Shown: positions 1 to 7,689 of the stretch, piece by piece
Layout: every line of letters starts with the position of its first letter
How positions within the stretch are numbered: position 1 is the first letter of the stretch
Assembly: GCF_009831415.1 (NCBI RefSeq)
Contig: NZ_CP043727.1
Span: 2,976,001 to 3,040,000, forward strand
From: Yersinia canariae
GTDB lineage: Bacteria > Pseudomonadota > Gammaproteobacteria > Enterobacterales > Enterobacteriaceae
Reading direction: 5' to 3'
DNA length: 64,000 nucleotides
Made by a program: the position numbers and the translations under genes
The notes under the pieces: model-generated
What the model was told of the DNA's origin: nothing
The model's input: only the letters and a program-made list of their open reading frames with translations
The model's database searches: none

Positions 1-284
1 GCATCGACATCATCGCCACCGTCCTTACGGATAGCCGCCGTCGCCTGTTGGCCTTCAATCAGCGGCTGCTCGACATTCAGGCACAGGGTGACGCCAGAGG
101 GAGTGACGATAGAGACCTGATCAATCACTTGCTGGCGCAGCACCATCAGCGCGGCCACTTTTGCCGCCGCAGTGGCACACGAACCCGTGGTATAGCCTTT
201 TCGGTATTGCTTGCCGTTGTGCCAAATGCTGTCTAATGGTTGGTTTTGCTGCGCGATATCATCACTGGCCAGACTGTTACTCAT
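1..284 (-). CDS. cbiD: CbiD, cobalt-precorrin-5B C1-methyltransferase (partial, N-terminal 94 codons)
   Basis: Only the first 94 codons are in the window; the gene runs off the left edge on the minus strand. CbiD acts in the anaerobic (early cobalt insertion) B12 pathway, methylating C1 of cobalt-precorrin-5B. The visible part carries the family signature [13 protein letters not shown] near residues 30-42 and [10 protein letters not shown] near residues 83-92, both typical of the CbiD N-terminus. The ATG at 284-282 overlaps the TGA of cbiC (283-281) as ATGA, so translation is probably coupled. It is the fourth gene of the cbiA-B-C-D order seen in Salmonella. Recognition is secure; the C-terminal part cannot be judged. 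Confidence 0.93.
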   Translation of the reverse strand, partial: MSNSLASDDIAQQNQPLDSIWHNGKQYRKGYTTGSCATAAAKVAALMVLRQQVIDQVSIVTPSGVTLCLNVEQPLIEGQQATAAIRKDGGDDVD

Positions 285-913
285 ATCGCCCCCCGTAACT
301 GGTAGAGGATGGCGTTGATAATCGCCGCCGCCACATTACTCCCCCCTTTGCGCCCCAGAGCGGCAATGCAGGGCAGGTCACTTGCCGCCAACGCATCTTT
401 GGATTCCGCCGCGCCGACAAAGCCGACCGGCACGCCAATCACCGCCACTGGAGTCACTTGGCGCTCTAACAAACGAAATAACGCCGTCGGCGCATTGCCG
501 AACACAAACAGTTTTTCGCCCGGTTCCGCCAACGCAACATCCACCGCCGCCATCGAGCGGGTAATGCCCTGCATCGGCGCATCGGCTACCACGCGCGGGT
601 CACTGATATAGCAGCGGCACTCGCATCCCATCTGCTTGAGCAGTGTTTTATTGATGCCCGACATCGCCATAGTGGTATCGGTGTATAACGTGCATCCTCG
701 GCGCAGCCCCTCGGCAATGTGAGTCAGTACATCGGGTGAGAAATACAAAATATCCAACCAGTCAAAATCTGCTGTGGTATGGATAACCCGCTTGATCACC
801 GCCTCGTGCATCTCACTGGCAAAATGAGTGCCGGGTCGTTCAGTGGCAATAATATCGCCGATAATGGCAAAGCTATTTTGCTCAATTTCTTGCGGATTCT
901 TTATATAGCTCAT
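281..913 (-). CDS. cbiC: CbiC, cobalt-precorrin-8 methylmutase
   Basis: A 210-residue protein of the CbiC/CobH family, which moves a methyl group from C11 to C12 of precorrin-8 to give cobyrinic acid or its cobalt form. Visible family features are the [11 protein letters not shown] segment near residues 78-88, a cysteine-bearing stretch after it, GNAPTAL near residues 139-145, and the C-terminal [17 protein letters not shown]. The length matches the family. It starts 10 nt after the cbiB stop and its stop overlaps the cbiD start by 4 nt, so it is an internal gene of the riboswitch-controlled cbi operon. Cytoplasmic enzyme; nothing unusual is seen. Confidence 0.95.
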   Translation of the reverse strand: MSYIKNPQEIEQNSFAIIGDIIATERPGTHFASEMHEAVIKRVIHTTADFDWLDILYFSPDVLTHIAEGLRRGCTLYTDTTMAMSGINKTLLKQMGCECRCYISDPRVVADAPMQGITRSMAAVDVALAEPGEKLFVFGNAPTALFRLLERQVTPVAVIGVPVGFVGAAESKDALAASDLPCIAALGRKGGSNVAAAIINAILYQLRGAI

Positions 914-923
914 GGGGTTATCC

Positions 924-1883
924 TTATAAAATGCCGGCCAACAGCAGCCGAGCCAATGCGAATAGTAAAAGGGCCAATAACGACGCCATCATCATCAAGT
1001 GAATACTGCGCGGAATATCACTCAGGGCCACTTCACGCCGCTCATCACCCATCCAAGGTTTTTCTACTCGCTCGCCAAAGTAATCATTCGGGCCGCCAAG
1101 GCGGATGCCCAAAGCTCCGGCAACCGTGGCTTCTGACCAAGCACAATTCGGGCTAGAGTGTTGATAGCGATCACGCCAGCCAATACGTAGCGCCTGACGA
1201 TAATCGGCCTGAATCAACCAAGCTGCGGCACTCAATAACAACCAACTCAAGCGCGCAGGGATCCAATTTGCCAAATCATCCATTCGCGCAGACACATAAC
1301 CAATTGACCGATATTTCGGCGTTTTGTATCCCACCATCGAATCAAGGGTATTCATCGCTTTGTAGGCCATTGCCAACGGCGCGCCGCCCAACATTAGGAA
1401 AAATAGCGGCGCAATCACGCCATCGACACTGTTCTCCGCCACGGTTTCCACCACCGCACGAGTAATTTGTGGTTTCTCCAGTTGCGAGGTATCACGTCCG
1501 ACAATCCATGACAGCTTTTCGCGGCTTTGTGCCAAAGACCCCTGCTTTAGCGCAGCAAAAACCAACAGTGCCGCGTCACTCAAGCAGCGCCCGGCCAACA
1601 AGGTGTAAATCATCCATACTTGCGCTAGCCAGCCGAGCCACGGGTTAATCTCTGTCATCAACCATAAAAATCCCCAACTGGTCAGCCCGGTGATACCGAC
1701 CACCAGCAACCACAGCACTGCCCCGCCCCACTTCAGTGCTCGCTCGCTGCGGCAGACCGCGCGGATGGCCCGTTGCAGCACCGTAATCAGGTTGCCAATC
1801 CAGCGCACCGGATGCGGCCAGTGCGGTGGGTCACCAAGCCAATGGTCTAATAAGAAAGCAACAAACCATGCGATCAAGGTCAT
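924..1883 (-). CDS. cbiB: CbiB, adenosylcobinamide-phosphate synthase
   Basis: A 319-residue inner-membrane protein that attaches (R)-1-amino-2-propanol or its phosphate to adenosylcobyric acid, the step fed by CobD at the far end of this island. I place the start at the ATG at 1883-1881 (MTLIAWFVAFLLDHWLGD), because it overlaps the cbiA stop (1882-1880) as ATGA and gives the length of the Salmonella protein. A longer frame exists upstream but lies inside cbiA. The family motif DHWLGDPPHWPHPVRWIG follows the first hydrophobic helix. Later AETVAENSVDGVIAPLF and the KAMNTLDSMVGYK segment are CbiB/CobD-family hallmarks. Several hydrophobic helices are visible. Confidence 0.95.
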   Translation of the reverse strand: MTLIAWFVAFLLDHWLGDPPHWPHPVRWIGNLITVLQRAIRAVCRSERALKWGGAVLWLLVVGITGLTSWGFLWLMTEINPWLGWLAQVWMIYTLLAGRCLSDAALLVFAALKQGSLAQSREKLSWIVGRDTSQLEKPQITRAVVETVAENSVDGVIAPLFFLMLGGAPLAMAYKAMNTLDSMVGYKTPKYRSIGYVSARMDDLANWIPARLSWLLLSAAAWLIQADYRQALRIGWRDRYQHSSPNCAWSEATVAGALGIRLGGPNDYFGERVEKPWMGDERREVALSDIPRSIHLMMMASLLALLLFALARLLLAGIL

Positions 1884-3283
1884 AGCACACCCCGGGCTGC
1901 CGTCAGCCAGCCATCCAATAAACCGGGGCGCTGAGCAAAGTGAATATGCAGGTAGCTGGCCTGAGTACGTTGCACTTGATAACCACTGCGCCAACTCTGG
2001 ATAACCGCGCCATCACGCCACTTGCTGCTATCAAAAACTGGTATCAATGGGCTGGTAAAATCGGAATAATGGAATTCATGACCGCGCAGGATTTCGCCTT
2101 CAGCTGCCAACAAAGTGTCACTACGAGCCACGGCTTGGCAGTAGCCAAAACGGGTCAGTCGTTTTCCCATCCGGCTTTCACCGGCCAAAATTCCCACCAT
2201 GGAATGGCGTTGCCCACTTTCATCTGTCAGACCGTCACCGAGATACATCAAACCGCCGCATTCGGCATACAGGGGGATTTGCTGATTGTGAGCTTGCTGT
2301 AACGCGGCATGCATGGCTGTATTTGCCGCCAACGCAGTAGCGTGGATTTCCGGATAACCGCCTCCCAGATAAATCATCTGACAGGCGGGTAAATGGCGGT
2401 CATGCAGTGGGCTAAAACGTTGAATACGCACCCCAGCTTGCTCCAGCAGATCAAGGTTATCGGGATAGTAAAAATTGAAGGCTTCATCTTCGGCCAAGGC
2501 CAGTGTCAAACCATCGGCCAAGGCCAACGGCGGTAATGCGGGTGGGGTGCCAACGGGAAGTTCAGTGCAAGGGGTCAGGGCGAGCAATCTGTCCAGATCG
2601 ATAAATTCTTCAACCTGCTGTGCCAGCCGTTGCCAGCGCGGCGCGCTATCGGGCTGTTTGGAGACCACGCCACCTCGCTCTTGCGCCGGAATCAACCCCA
2701 AATGGCGTGATGGCAAAGCGACATCATCCATGACCGGTAAACGGCCCAGAACCGGAATGCCACAATAATGTTCGATGGCATGGCGAATAAGTTGATAGTG
2801 ATTTTCTGAATTGACGCGGTTAACAATCACCCCGGCAATGGTGATATCGGGGTCAAATTGGCAGAAGCCCAGTACCGTTGCCGCCACTGATGTCGAAACC
2901 GCTTTACCATCCACCAGCAAAATAACCGGGCAGCCCAATTGCTTGGCCATCGCCGCACTGCTGCAATAATCAGGATCAGTCCCGTAGCCGTCATACAACC
3001 CCATAACGCCTTCAATCACCGCAACATCGGCATGGCGCATATGTTGGTTATATAGCCCATTGAGGGTGGCAGGTGGCAACATAAATGCATCAAGATTTCG
3101 TGACGTCACACCACTGACAGCGGTATGCCAGCCGGTATCCAGATAATCTGGCCCGACTTTGAACGGCTGCACCGACAATCCACGAGCAATCAGCGCCCGC
3201 AAAATACCCAGCGTCACAGTGGTTTTACCGCACCCACTGCTGGTTCCCGCGATGATAAATGCTTGTTTGCCTGAGTATTGCAT
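1880..3283 (-). CDS. cbiA: CbiA, cobyrinate a,c-diamide synthase
   Basis: A 467-residue glutamine-dependent amidoligase that amidates the a and c carboxylates of cobyrinate. The N-terminal P-loop domain shows IIAGTSSGCGKTTVT (about residues 9-23). The C-terminal class I glutaminase domain shows YAECGGLMYLG with its nucleophilic Cys near residue 333. I chose the ATG at 3283-3281 over an in-frame ATG at 3304. The latter has no ribosome site and lies inside the leader hairpin. The chosen ATG is preceded by GGCGGGA seven bases upstream, which lies in the 3' arm of the riboswitch terminator. First gene of the cbi operon; the riboswitch just upstream should shut it down when adenosylcobalamin is plentiful. 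Confidence 0.95.
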   Translation of the reverse strand: MQYSGKQAFIIAGTSSGCGKTTVTLGILRALIARGLSVQPFKVGPDYLDTGWHTAVSGVTSRNLDAFMLPPATLNGLYNQHMRHADVAVIEGVMGLYDGYGTDPDYCSSAAMAKQLGCPVILLVDGKAVSTSVAATVLGFCQFDPDITIAGVIVNRVNSENHYQLIRHAIEHYCGIPVLGRLPVMDDVALPSRHLGLIPAQERGGVVSKQPDSAPRWQRLAQQVEEFIDLDRLLALTPCTELPVGTPPALPPLALADGLTLALAEDEAFNFYYPDNLDLLEQAGVRIQRFSPLHDRHLPACQMIYLGGGYPEIHATALAANTAMHAALQQAHNQQIPLYAECGGLMYLGDGLTDESGQRHSMVGILAGESRMGKRLTRFGYCQAVARSDTLLAAEGEILRGHEFHYSDFTSPLIPVFDSSKWRDGAVIQSWRSGYQVQRTQASYLHIHFAQRPGLLDGWLTAARGVL

Positions 3284-3311
3284 AAAAAAATCCCGCCATT
3301 TCAAGCGGGAT
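3284..3311 (-). terminator. Riboswitch-linked terminator abutting the cbiA start codon
   Basis: On the minus strand ATCCCGC (3311-3305) pairs with GCGGGAT (3296-3290) around an 8-nt loop. Seven T residues (3290-3284) follow, and the ATG of cbiA is the very next base. The 3' arm also contains the only ribosome-binding candidate, GGCGGGA. The hairpin could therefore stop transcription and also hide the start site. An upstream AAGCGGG (3376-3370) can pair with CCCGCTT (3309-3303) instead, giving a candidate antiterminator. Confidence 0.8.
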
Positions 3312-3407
3312 ATGCAGTGTCAAAAAGGTGCATTTGCGCAACGACACCGCTGCGCGCATCTGATGACAACCCGCTTCCCACCGAAGGAGTTGAAACTCTT
3401 TTACTGA

Positions 3408-3560
3408 TTTGGCAGGTCTTCTGGCTTAGCATCATCCTCCCCCGCTACCTTCCCAATCCTGTGGATCAGTGGTTTCAGCGGGGTCGTCAGCATCACAGCA
3501 GCGGGGGCTGCGGGGGATTGTCACCCCCTTCCCAATCGTGACTTTAGTGCAAGTACACGA
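3408..3560 (-). promoter_or_regulatory. Cobalamin riboswitch aptamer upstream of cbiA
   Basis: The minus strand carries the conserved 3' B12 element AAGCCAGAAGACCTGCC (3427-3411). A GGGAAGG segment and the CCGCAGCCCCCGCTGCTGTGA-like core lie upstream, in the order expected of adenosylcobalamin aptamers. The boundaries are approximate because I placed them by conserved blocks and not by a covariance model. It lies between the pocR gene and cbiA, and controls a B12 biosynthesis operon, which fits the class. The likely output is the hairpin at 3284-3311. Confidence 0.92.
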
Positions 3561-3958
3561 TATAACCATTTCAGTAACTACAATTATCTAATTACAGTAG
3601 ATTCTGTTATTAATTTCTTTTCTTGTTATATAATTTATCTCTTTATTTACACTGTTATAACAGGCCATTTATTAATTGATAGTCTGATAGACTCTCTTAA
3701 AATTAATATACGCCTTTCTGATCAAAAAAAATGGTTAATTTTATTTTTTGCGAGTAACTTTCTTGCTTATCCACAACAAATAATTGCTATCGATAATGAA
3801 AATATCACATTAAAAACAATCAATTATACCAAAAATACCATTAAAAAAAATAGCAAGAAATTGTCATTATTTATTTTGTACTTTTAATATTAAATTTAAT
3901 TTTTAAATAGACAATCTTGAATGAATAGCATGACCAATTGATATTAGATCAATAACTG
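3561..3958 (-). promoter_or_regulatory. AT-rich cbi promoter region with a PocR-box candidate
   Basis: About 400 bases without a gene between the pocR stop and the riboswitch. It should hold the cbi promoter, but no clear -35/-10 pair is visible, as is common for activator-dependent promoters. It contains one copy of a 16-bp box, AACAAATAATTGCTAT (3775-3790), that recurs three times between pduF and pduA. A tandem pair of 8-mers, TGATAGTC TGATAGAC (3677-3692), and a palindrome CTGTTATAACAG lie nearer the riboswitch. I see no convincing coding frame. Confidence 0.5.
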
Positions 3959-4861
3959 TCATTCCATTTCGCTGCGTTCAGAAGAAAGTGAGCGAAATAC
4001 CTGCGGTGTCACGTTGTAAGTTTGGCGGAACACTTTGCAGAAATAGCTTGTCTGGGAAAAACCCAGATTCTTGGCAATACTGGCAATGCTCCAGTCACTG
4101 TGTTGCAACATTTCTCTGGCATTGGCCATCCGTTGCTGATTGACCCAGGCATTAAACCCGATGCCCTGATATTTTTTAAACAATTTGCTGAAGTAGTAAG
4201 GGCTGAGATATACCTTTGCAGCCACTTCTTCCAGTCGCAATTCTTCCGATAAATGCGTATCGATGTAGCGCAAGGCTTTCTTCATTTTGCTGTCGTGGGG
4301 GTGAACCGGACGTATCCTACCCGGTTCTTTGCTGCCCATATTGTCATTGATCACCACAAAATTAAGATGCTTTTTGAGGCAATTCTCCACAATCAGCTTC
4401 AGTAAATCTGCCGAAGCAATCACGCGAGAAAAATCCATAATGGGCACATTGTGGAATTCATCCATCAGTACCGGATTCTGTTGCCAGTGATTATCAACAT
4501 TAAGAATATCAATCAGATAAACATCCGAGTGTAGCCGCACCTGGCCACATAGAACAAACCCGACCAAATGACCTGCTATAACCAGCGGGATAGAGAAATC
4601 CGTTAGCCCGGCATGGCAGCGATAAATACAAGGTTCATTAGATTTTGAGGCCTCAAGGCCACCACAACGATCACTCATTCGGCAACGAAGGTGGTTAACC
4701 GGGTCTTGGCGCATCAATTGACAAAATGGCGTAAAATTAAATAGATCAGAAATTTCTTCGCCGTGAATATTCACCACGACTACAGCCAGCCCGGTTGCCT
4801 GAGCAAAATCCTGCGCGATTTTATTTATGAGCTCTGAGTTTAGAGAACTGGCAGAAATCAT
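3959..4861 (-). CDS. pocR: PocR, AraC-family activator of the pdu and cbi operons
   Basis: A 300-residue regulator. The N-terminal half is a PocR sensory domain with conserved cysteines (C47, C60, C66, C78, C82, C105) and the CHAGLTDFSIPLVIAGHLVG segment. The last about 105 residues form an AraC-type double helix-turn-helix ending IAKNLGFSQTSYFCKVFRQTYNVTPQVFR. In Salmonella PocR activates pdu, cob/cbi and itself in response to 1,2-propanediol. Here the gene sits between pduF and cbiA in the same orientation as both, exactly as in Salmonella. Its own upstream gap lacks the 16-bp box found near its presumed targets. Secure by context and sequence. Confidence 0.95.
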   Translation of the reverse strand: MISASSLNSELINKIAQDFAQATGLAVVVVNIHGEEISDLFNFTPFCQLMRQDPVNHLRCRMSDRCGGLEASKSNEPCIYRCHAGLTDFSIPLVIAGHLVGFVLCGQVRLHSDVYLIDILNVDNHWQQNPVLMDEFHNVPIMDFSRVIASADLLKLIVENCLKKHLNFVVINDNMGSKEPGRIRPVHPHDSKMKKALRYIDTHLSEELRLEEVAAKVYLSPYYFSKLFKKYQGIGFNAWVNQQRMANAREMLQHSDWSIASIAKNLGFSQTSYFCKVFRQTYNVTPQVFRSLSSERSEME

Positions 4862-5154
4862 GATAAAACCTCTCAGTTAATTTTAATTTATTGTTATTAA
4901 GCTTCGTTTGTTACTATAAATCATCCCTGTAATGAACAATGTGTTACTGCTTTGTTATATTTTCATTCCTATTTGCAATGCAAAAAACCTATTTCCCTGT
5001 CAAGGTTTATGCTCTGGTGAAATGAATACAAATAACAATCCACCTTACCAGAGTCATAATCAACAGGGGACTATAATCAGTCCATTAACCAGAATAGATC
5101 ACGAAATTTCCTCATCCCGTTTCAAAAAACCAAGATGAGGAAACTCACGTTGAT
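4862..5154 (-). promoter_or_regulatory. pocR upstream region
   Basis: A 293-base gap between pduF and pocR, both on the minus strand. A perfect TTGACA hexamer occurs on the minus strand at 5003-4998 but has no good -10 partner 16-18 bases downstream. An inverted repeat CTCTGGT (5012-5018) / ACCAGAG (5047-5053) could be a protein-binding site. The pduF-end hairpin is listed separately. No supported gene is seen on either strand. Confidence 0.35.
5107..5143 (-). terminator. Hairpin just downstream of pduF
   Basis: TTTCCTCATC (5107-5116) and GATGAGGAAA (5134-5143) form a perfect 10-bp stem 12 bases past the pduF stop. On the minus strand the stem is followed by only a short T run, so it is a weak or leaky terminator at best. 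Read-through into pocR would be consistent with co-expression. Confidence 0.5.
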
Positions 5155-5970
5155 TTATAAACTGGCTTTCTCATCCTCTAATTTACAAGTATTGCAAGGC
5201 AGGTTTTTTCCGATGAAGAAGCGATAAACTGCCGCACCGAGGCAAGCACCAATAATAGGAGCCACGATAGGAATAATGAAATAAGGAATATCACGACCAC
5301 CCGTCATCGAGATTTTTCCCCAACCTGCAAAGAAGGTAAATAATTTAGGGCCAAAATCACGCGCCGGATTCATCGCAAAACCGGTTAATGGGCCAGTTGC
5401 TGCACCAATCACCGCCACCAGAATACCAATTAAGAGCGGCCCTAATGCACCGCGCGGAACACCGTTACCATCATCCGTCAGTGCCATAATCAGCCCCATC
5501 AGAATTGAAGTAATGATGATTTCAACAAATGCGGCTTGCCATACACTAATAGCCGGTGATGGGAAGGTACTGAAAATACTGGCCAGTTGCAGACTTTCCA
5601 AACTGCCACGGACCATCTGATGTGCAGTTTCAAAATCAGTGAATAAATTGTGATACAACATATAAGACAATGCTGCACCACCAAAAGCCCCTGCAATTTG
5701 CGCAATACTGTAAGGAATGACTTTGCGCGCGGGGAAACAGGCAAACAGCCATAAAGCAATGGTTATCGCGGGATTGAGATGAGCACCAGAAATCCCGGCG
5801 GTCAAATAGACAGCCAGTGAAATCCCAAGTCCCCACACGATACAGATTTCCCACAAACCAAAACTGGCACCGGCCACTTTCATTGCTGCCAGACAACTAA
5901 TACCAAAAAATAAAAACAGCCCGGTGCCAAGGAATTCTGCAATACACTGAGCTTTGAGCGAGTCGTTCAT
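5155..5970 (-). CDS. pduF: PduF, propanediol/glycerol diffusion facilitator (aquaglyceroporin)
   Basis: A 271-residue MIP-family channel of the inner membrane. Both pore motifs are present, HLNPAIT near residues 64-70 and MNPARDFGP near residues 199-207. The Asp after the second NPAR is typical of glycerol-type (GlpF-like) pores and not of water-only ones. Six hydrophobic helices are visible. It is divergent from the pdu operon across a 605-base regulatory gap and precedes pocR, as in Salmonella. Role inferred from family and position: letting 1,2-propanediol into the cell for the microcompartment. Start at the ATG at 5970-5968, preceded by a GGGTAACCC segment. Confidence 0.95.
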   Translation of the reverse strand: MNDSLKAQCIAEFLGTGLFLFFGISCLAAMKVAGASFGLWEICIVWGLGISLAVYLTAGISGAHLNPAITIALWLFACFPARKVIPYSIAQIAGAFGGAALSYMLYHNLFTDFETAHQMVRGSLESLQLASIFSTFPSPAISVWQAAFVEIIITSILMGLIMALTDDGNGVPRGALGPLLIGILVAVIGAATGPLTGFAMNPARDFGPKLFTFFAGWGKISMTGGRDIPYFIIPIVAPIIGACLGAAVYRFFIGKNLPCNTCKLEDEKASL

Positions 5971-6575
5971 AGGGTTACCCTGCTTGAAGTTATTATGATT
6001 AATACGTTGTGTTCAGTAATGCACGGCCCTTGACTCAACCACTATAAAGAGACAGAAAATGAAAGTGTTGTCGTGATTCGACATTAATTAAACAAAAACT
6101 AGAGTTCCAATAACAAATTATTGCTATTACATCGTCAAAAAAACCCTCAGAACCCTGTAAATAAGCAACTTAGGCTTTAATGAAATAATGTGATTTTCTT
6201 GCCATTTATTCTTTTCGTTATTGTTAGCAAGCTCGCAGTTTCTCTTTTAATGTGAACTCAATCTCATCTTTACACCTGCGCGCAAATACCAAAAATAATA
6301 ACCAGTGTCACGAAATTAATTGTAATTATGAAGATGCAATAACCAATTATTGCCACATGATAATTAACAAATAGAGTTATAAAATAATCAGTTAAATGAT
6401 TACATGACAATAATTTGTTATTTCATCGCTAACCATTCCCGCCAGTAAATTCAATACAGCCATTCTTTTTCATTGCTTGTTTGTATATTCAGTCTCAGCA
6501 CGAACCTGACAACGTTATTTCTGAACATGACAATTCAAGCCAGAACAAGGCATCTGATATTCCGTCGAGGTATTT
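5971..6575. promoter_or_regulatory. Divergent pduF/pduA control region with three PocR-box candidates
   Basis: A 605-base AT-rich gap between divergent genes, with no supported ORF. It holds three copies of a 16-bp box: AACAAATTATTGCTAT (6112-6127, plus), AACCAATTATTGCCAC (6342-6357, plus), and AACAAATTATTGTCAT on the minus strand (6419-6404). The outer two point the same way relative to pduF and pduA respectively and share 15 identical bases. A possible CRP site TGTGA-N6-TCTCA lies at 6251-6266. In Salmonella PocR and CRP/ArcA control these promoters; their binding here is inference. Confidence 0.6.
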
Positions 6576-6860
6576 ATGCAACAAGAAGCACTAGGAATGG
6601 TGGAAACCAAAGGGCTGACCGCTGCCATTGAGGCTGCTGACACCATGGTGAAATCGGCCAATGTGACGTTGGTAGGCTATGAAAAAATTGGCTCTGGCCT
6701 GGTCACCGTTATCGTCCGTGGTGACGTCGGGGCAGTGAAAGCGGCTACCGATGCAGGCGCTATTGCAGCCGCTAATGTGGGCGAAGTGAAATCAACCCAT
6801 GTAATCCCACGCCCACACACCGATGTCGAGAAATTTTTGCCAAAGGGAAATAGCCAATGA
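6576..6860 (+). CDS. pduA: PduA, BMC-domain microcompartment shell hexamer
   Basis: A 94-residue single-BMC-domain protein that tiles the facets of the Pdu microcompartment. Family features include [19 protein letters not shown] at the start, the [22 protein letters not shown] core, and the HVIPRPH tail. The KIGSG segment lines the central pore, proposed to pass propanediol. A GAGG lies five bases before the ATG. First gene of the pdu operon; its stop overlaps pduB by 4 nt. PduJ at 12936 is a close paralogue. Secure. Confidence 0.97.
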   Translation: MQQEALGMVETKGLTAAIEAADTMVKSANVTLVGYEKIGSGLVTVIVRGDVGAVKAATDAGAIAAANVGEVKSTHVIPRPHTDVEKFLPKGNSQ

Positions 6861-7669
6861 AAAGCAATGACCTGGTCGACCAAATAATGGCGCAGGTGAT
6901 AGCAAAAGTCAGTGAACACGCCCCGGCGTCTTCTGCACAACCATCCTATAAACAACGAGATACGGCTATGGCTGAGAAAACTTGCAGTTTAACGGAATTT
7001 GTTGGAACCGCGATCGGTGACACGGTCGGACTGGTAATCGCCAACGTAGACAGCGCCCTATTAGACGCTATGAAGCTAGAAAAACGCTATCGCTCCATTG
7101 GTATTTTGGGCGCTCGCACGGGCGCTGGCCCACACATCATGGCGGCTGATGAAGCAGTAAAAGCCACCAATACCGAAGTGGTCAGCATTGAATTACCGCG
7201 TGATACCAAAGGCGGTGCGGGTCATGGCTCACTGATTATCTTTGGCGGCGATGATGTTTCTGACGTCAAACGCGCCGTGGAAGTGGCATTGAAAGAGTTA
7301 GACCGGACATTCGGCGATGTTTACGCCAATGAAGCTGGCCACATTGAATTGCAATACAGCGCCCGCGCCAGTCACGCACTGGAAAAAGCCTTCGGCGCAC
7401 CTCTGGGCCGCTCTTGCGGCGTGATTGTTGGGGCACCGGCTTCGATTGGTGTTTTGATGGCGGATACCGCCGTGAAATCCGCCAATGTTGATGTGGTGGC
7501 TTACAGCTCACCAGCACAGGGCACCAGCTTTAGTAACGAAGTTATTCTGGTTATCTCCGGCGACTCTGGCGCTGTTCGTCAAGCAGTGATTTCTGCCCGT
7601 GAGATCGGCAAAACGGTATTAGCAACCTTGGGTGCTGAACCAAAAAACGACCGCCCTTCTTATATCTGA
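6857..7669 (+). CDS. pduB: PduB, tandem-BMC trimeric shell protein (with internal PduB' start)
   Basis: A 270-residue major shell protein with two BMC domains, one about residues 45-155 and the other about 160-255. The N-terminal 37 residues are an extension that in Salmonella tethers the enzymatic core to the shell. An in-frame ATG at 6968 ([13 protein letters not shown], residue 38) matches the known internal start that produces the shorter PduB'. Only a weak ACGAG precedes it here. The gene overlaps pduA by 4 nt (ATGA). Secure family assignment; use of the internal start is inferred from the Salmonella homologue. Confidence 0.96.
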   Translation: MKSNDLVDQIMAQVIAKVSEHAPASSAQPSYKQRDTAMAEKTCSLTEFVGTAIGDTVGLVIANVDSALLDAMKLEKRYRSIGILGARTGAGPHIMAADEAVKATNTEVVSIELPRDTKGGAGHGSLIIFGGDDVSDVKRAVEVALKELDRTFGDVYANEAGHIELQYSARASHALEKAFGAPLGRSCGVIVGAPASIGVLMADTAVKSANVDVVAYSSPAQGTSFSNEVILVISGDSGAVRQAVISAREIGKTVLATLGAEPKNDRPSYI

Positions 7670-7689
7670 CGCCACAGTGAGGCTGTTTC

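Noticed and set aside
48..611. Plus-strand open frames over cbiD and cbiC
   Set aside because: Antisense shadows of well-supported cbi genes, low-complexity Pro/Thr/Ala-rich products and no ribosome sites.
4932..5138. A 68-codon plus-strand ORF between pocR and pduF
   Set aside because: AT-rich, no ribosome site, overlaps the pduF-end hairpin; no recognisable protein.
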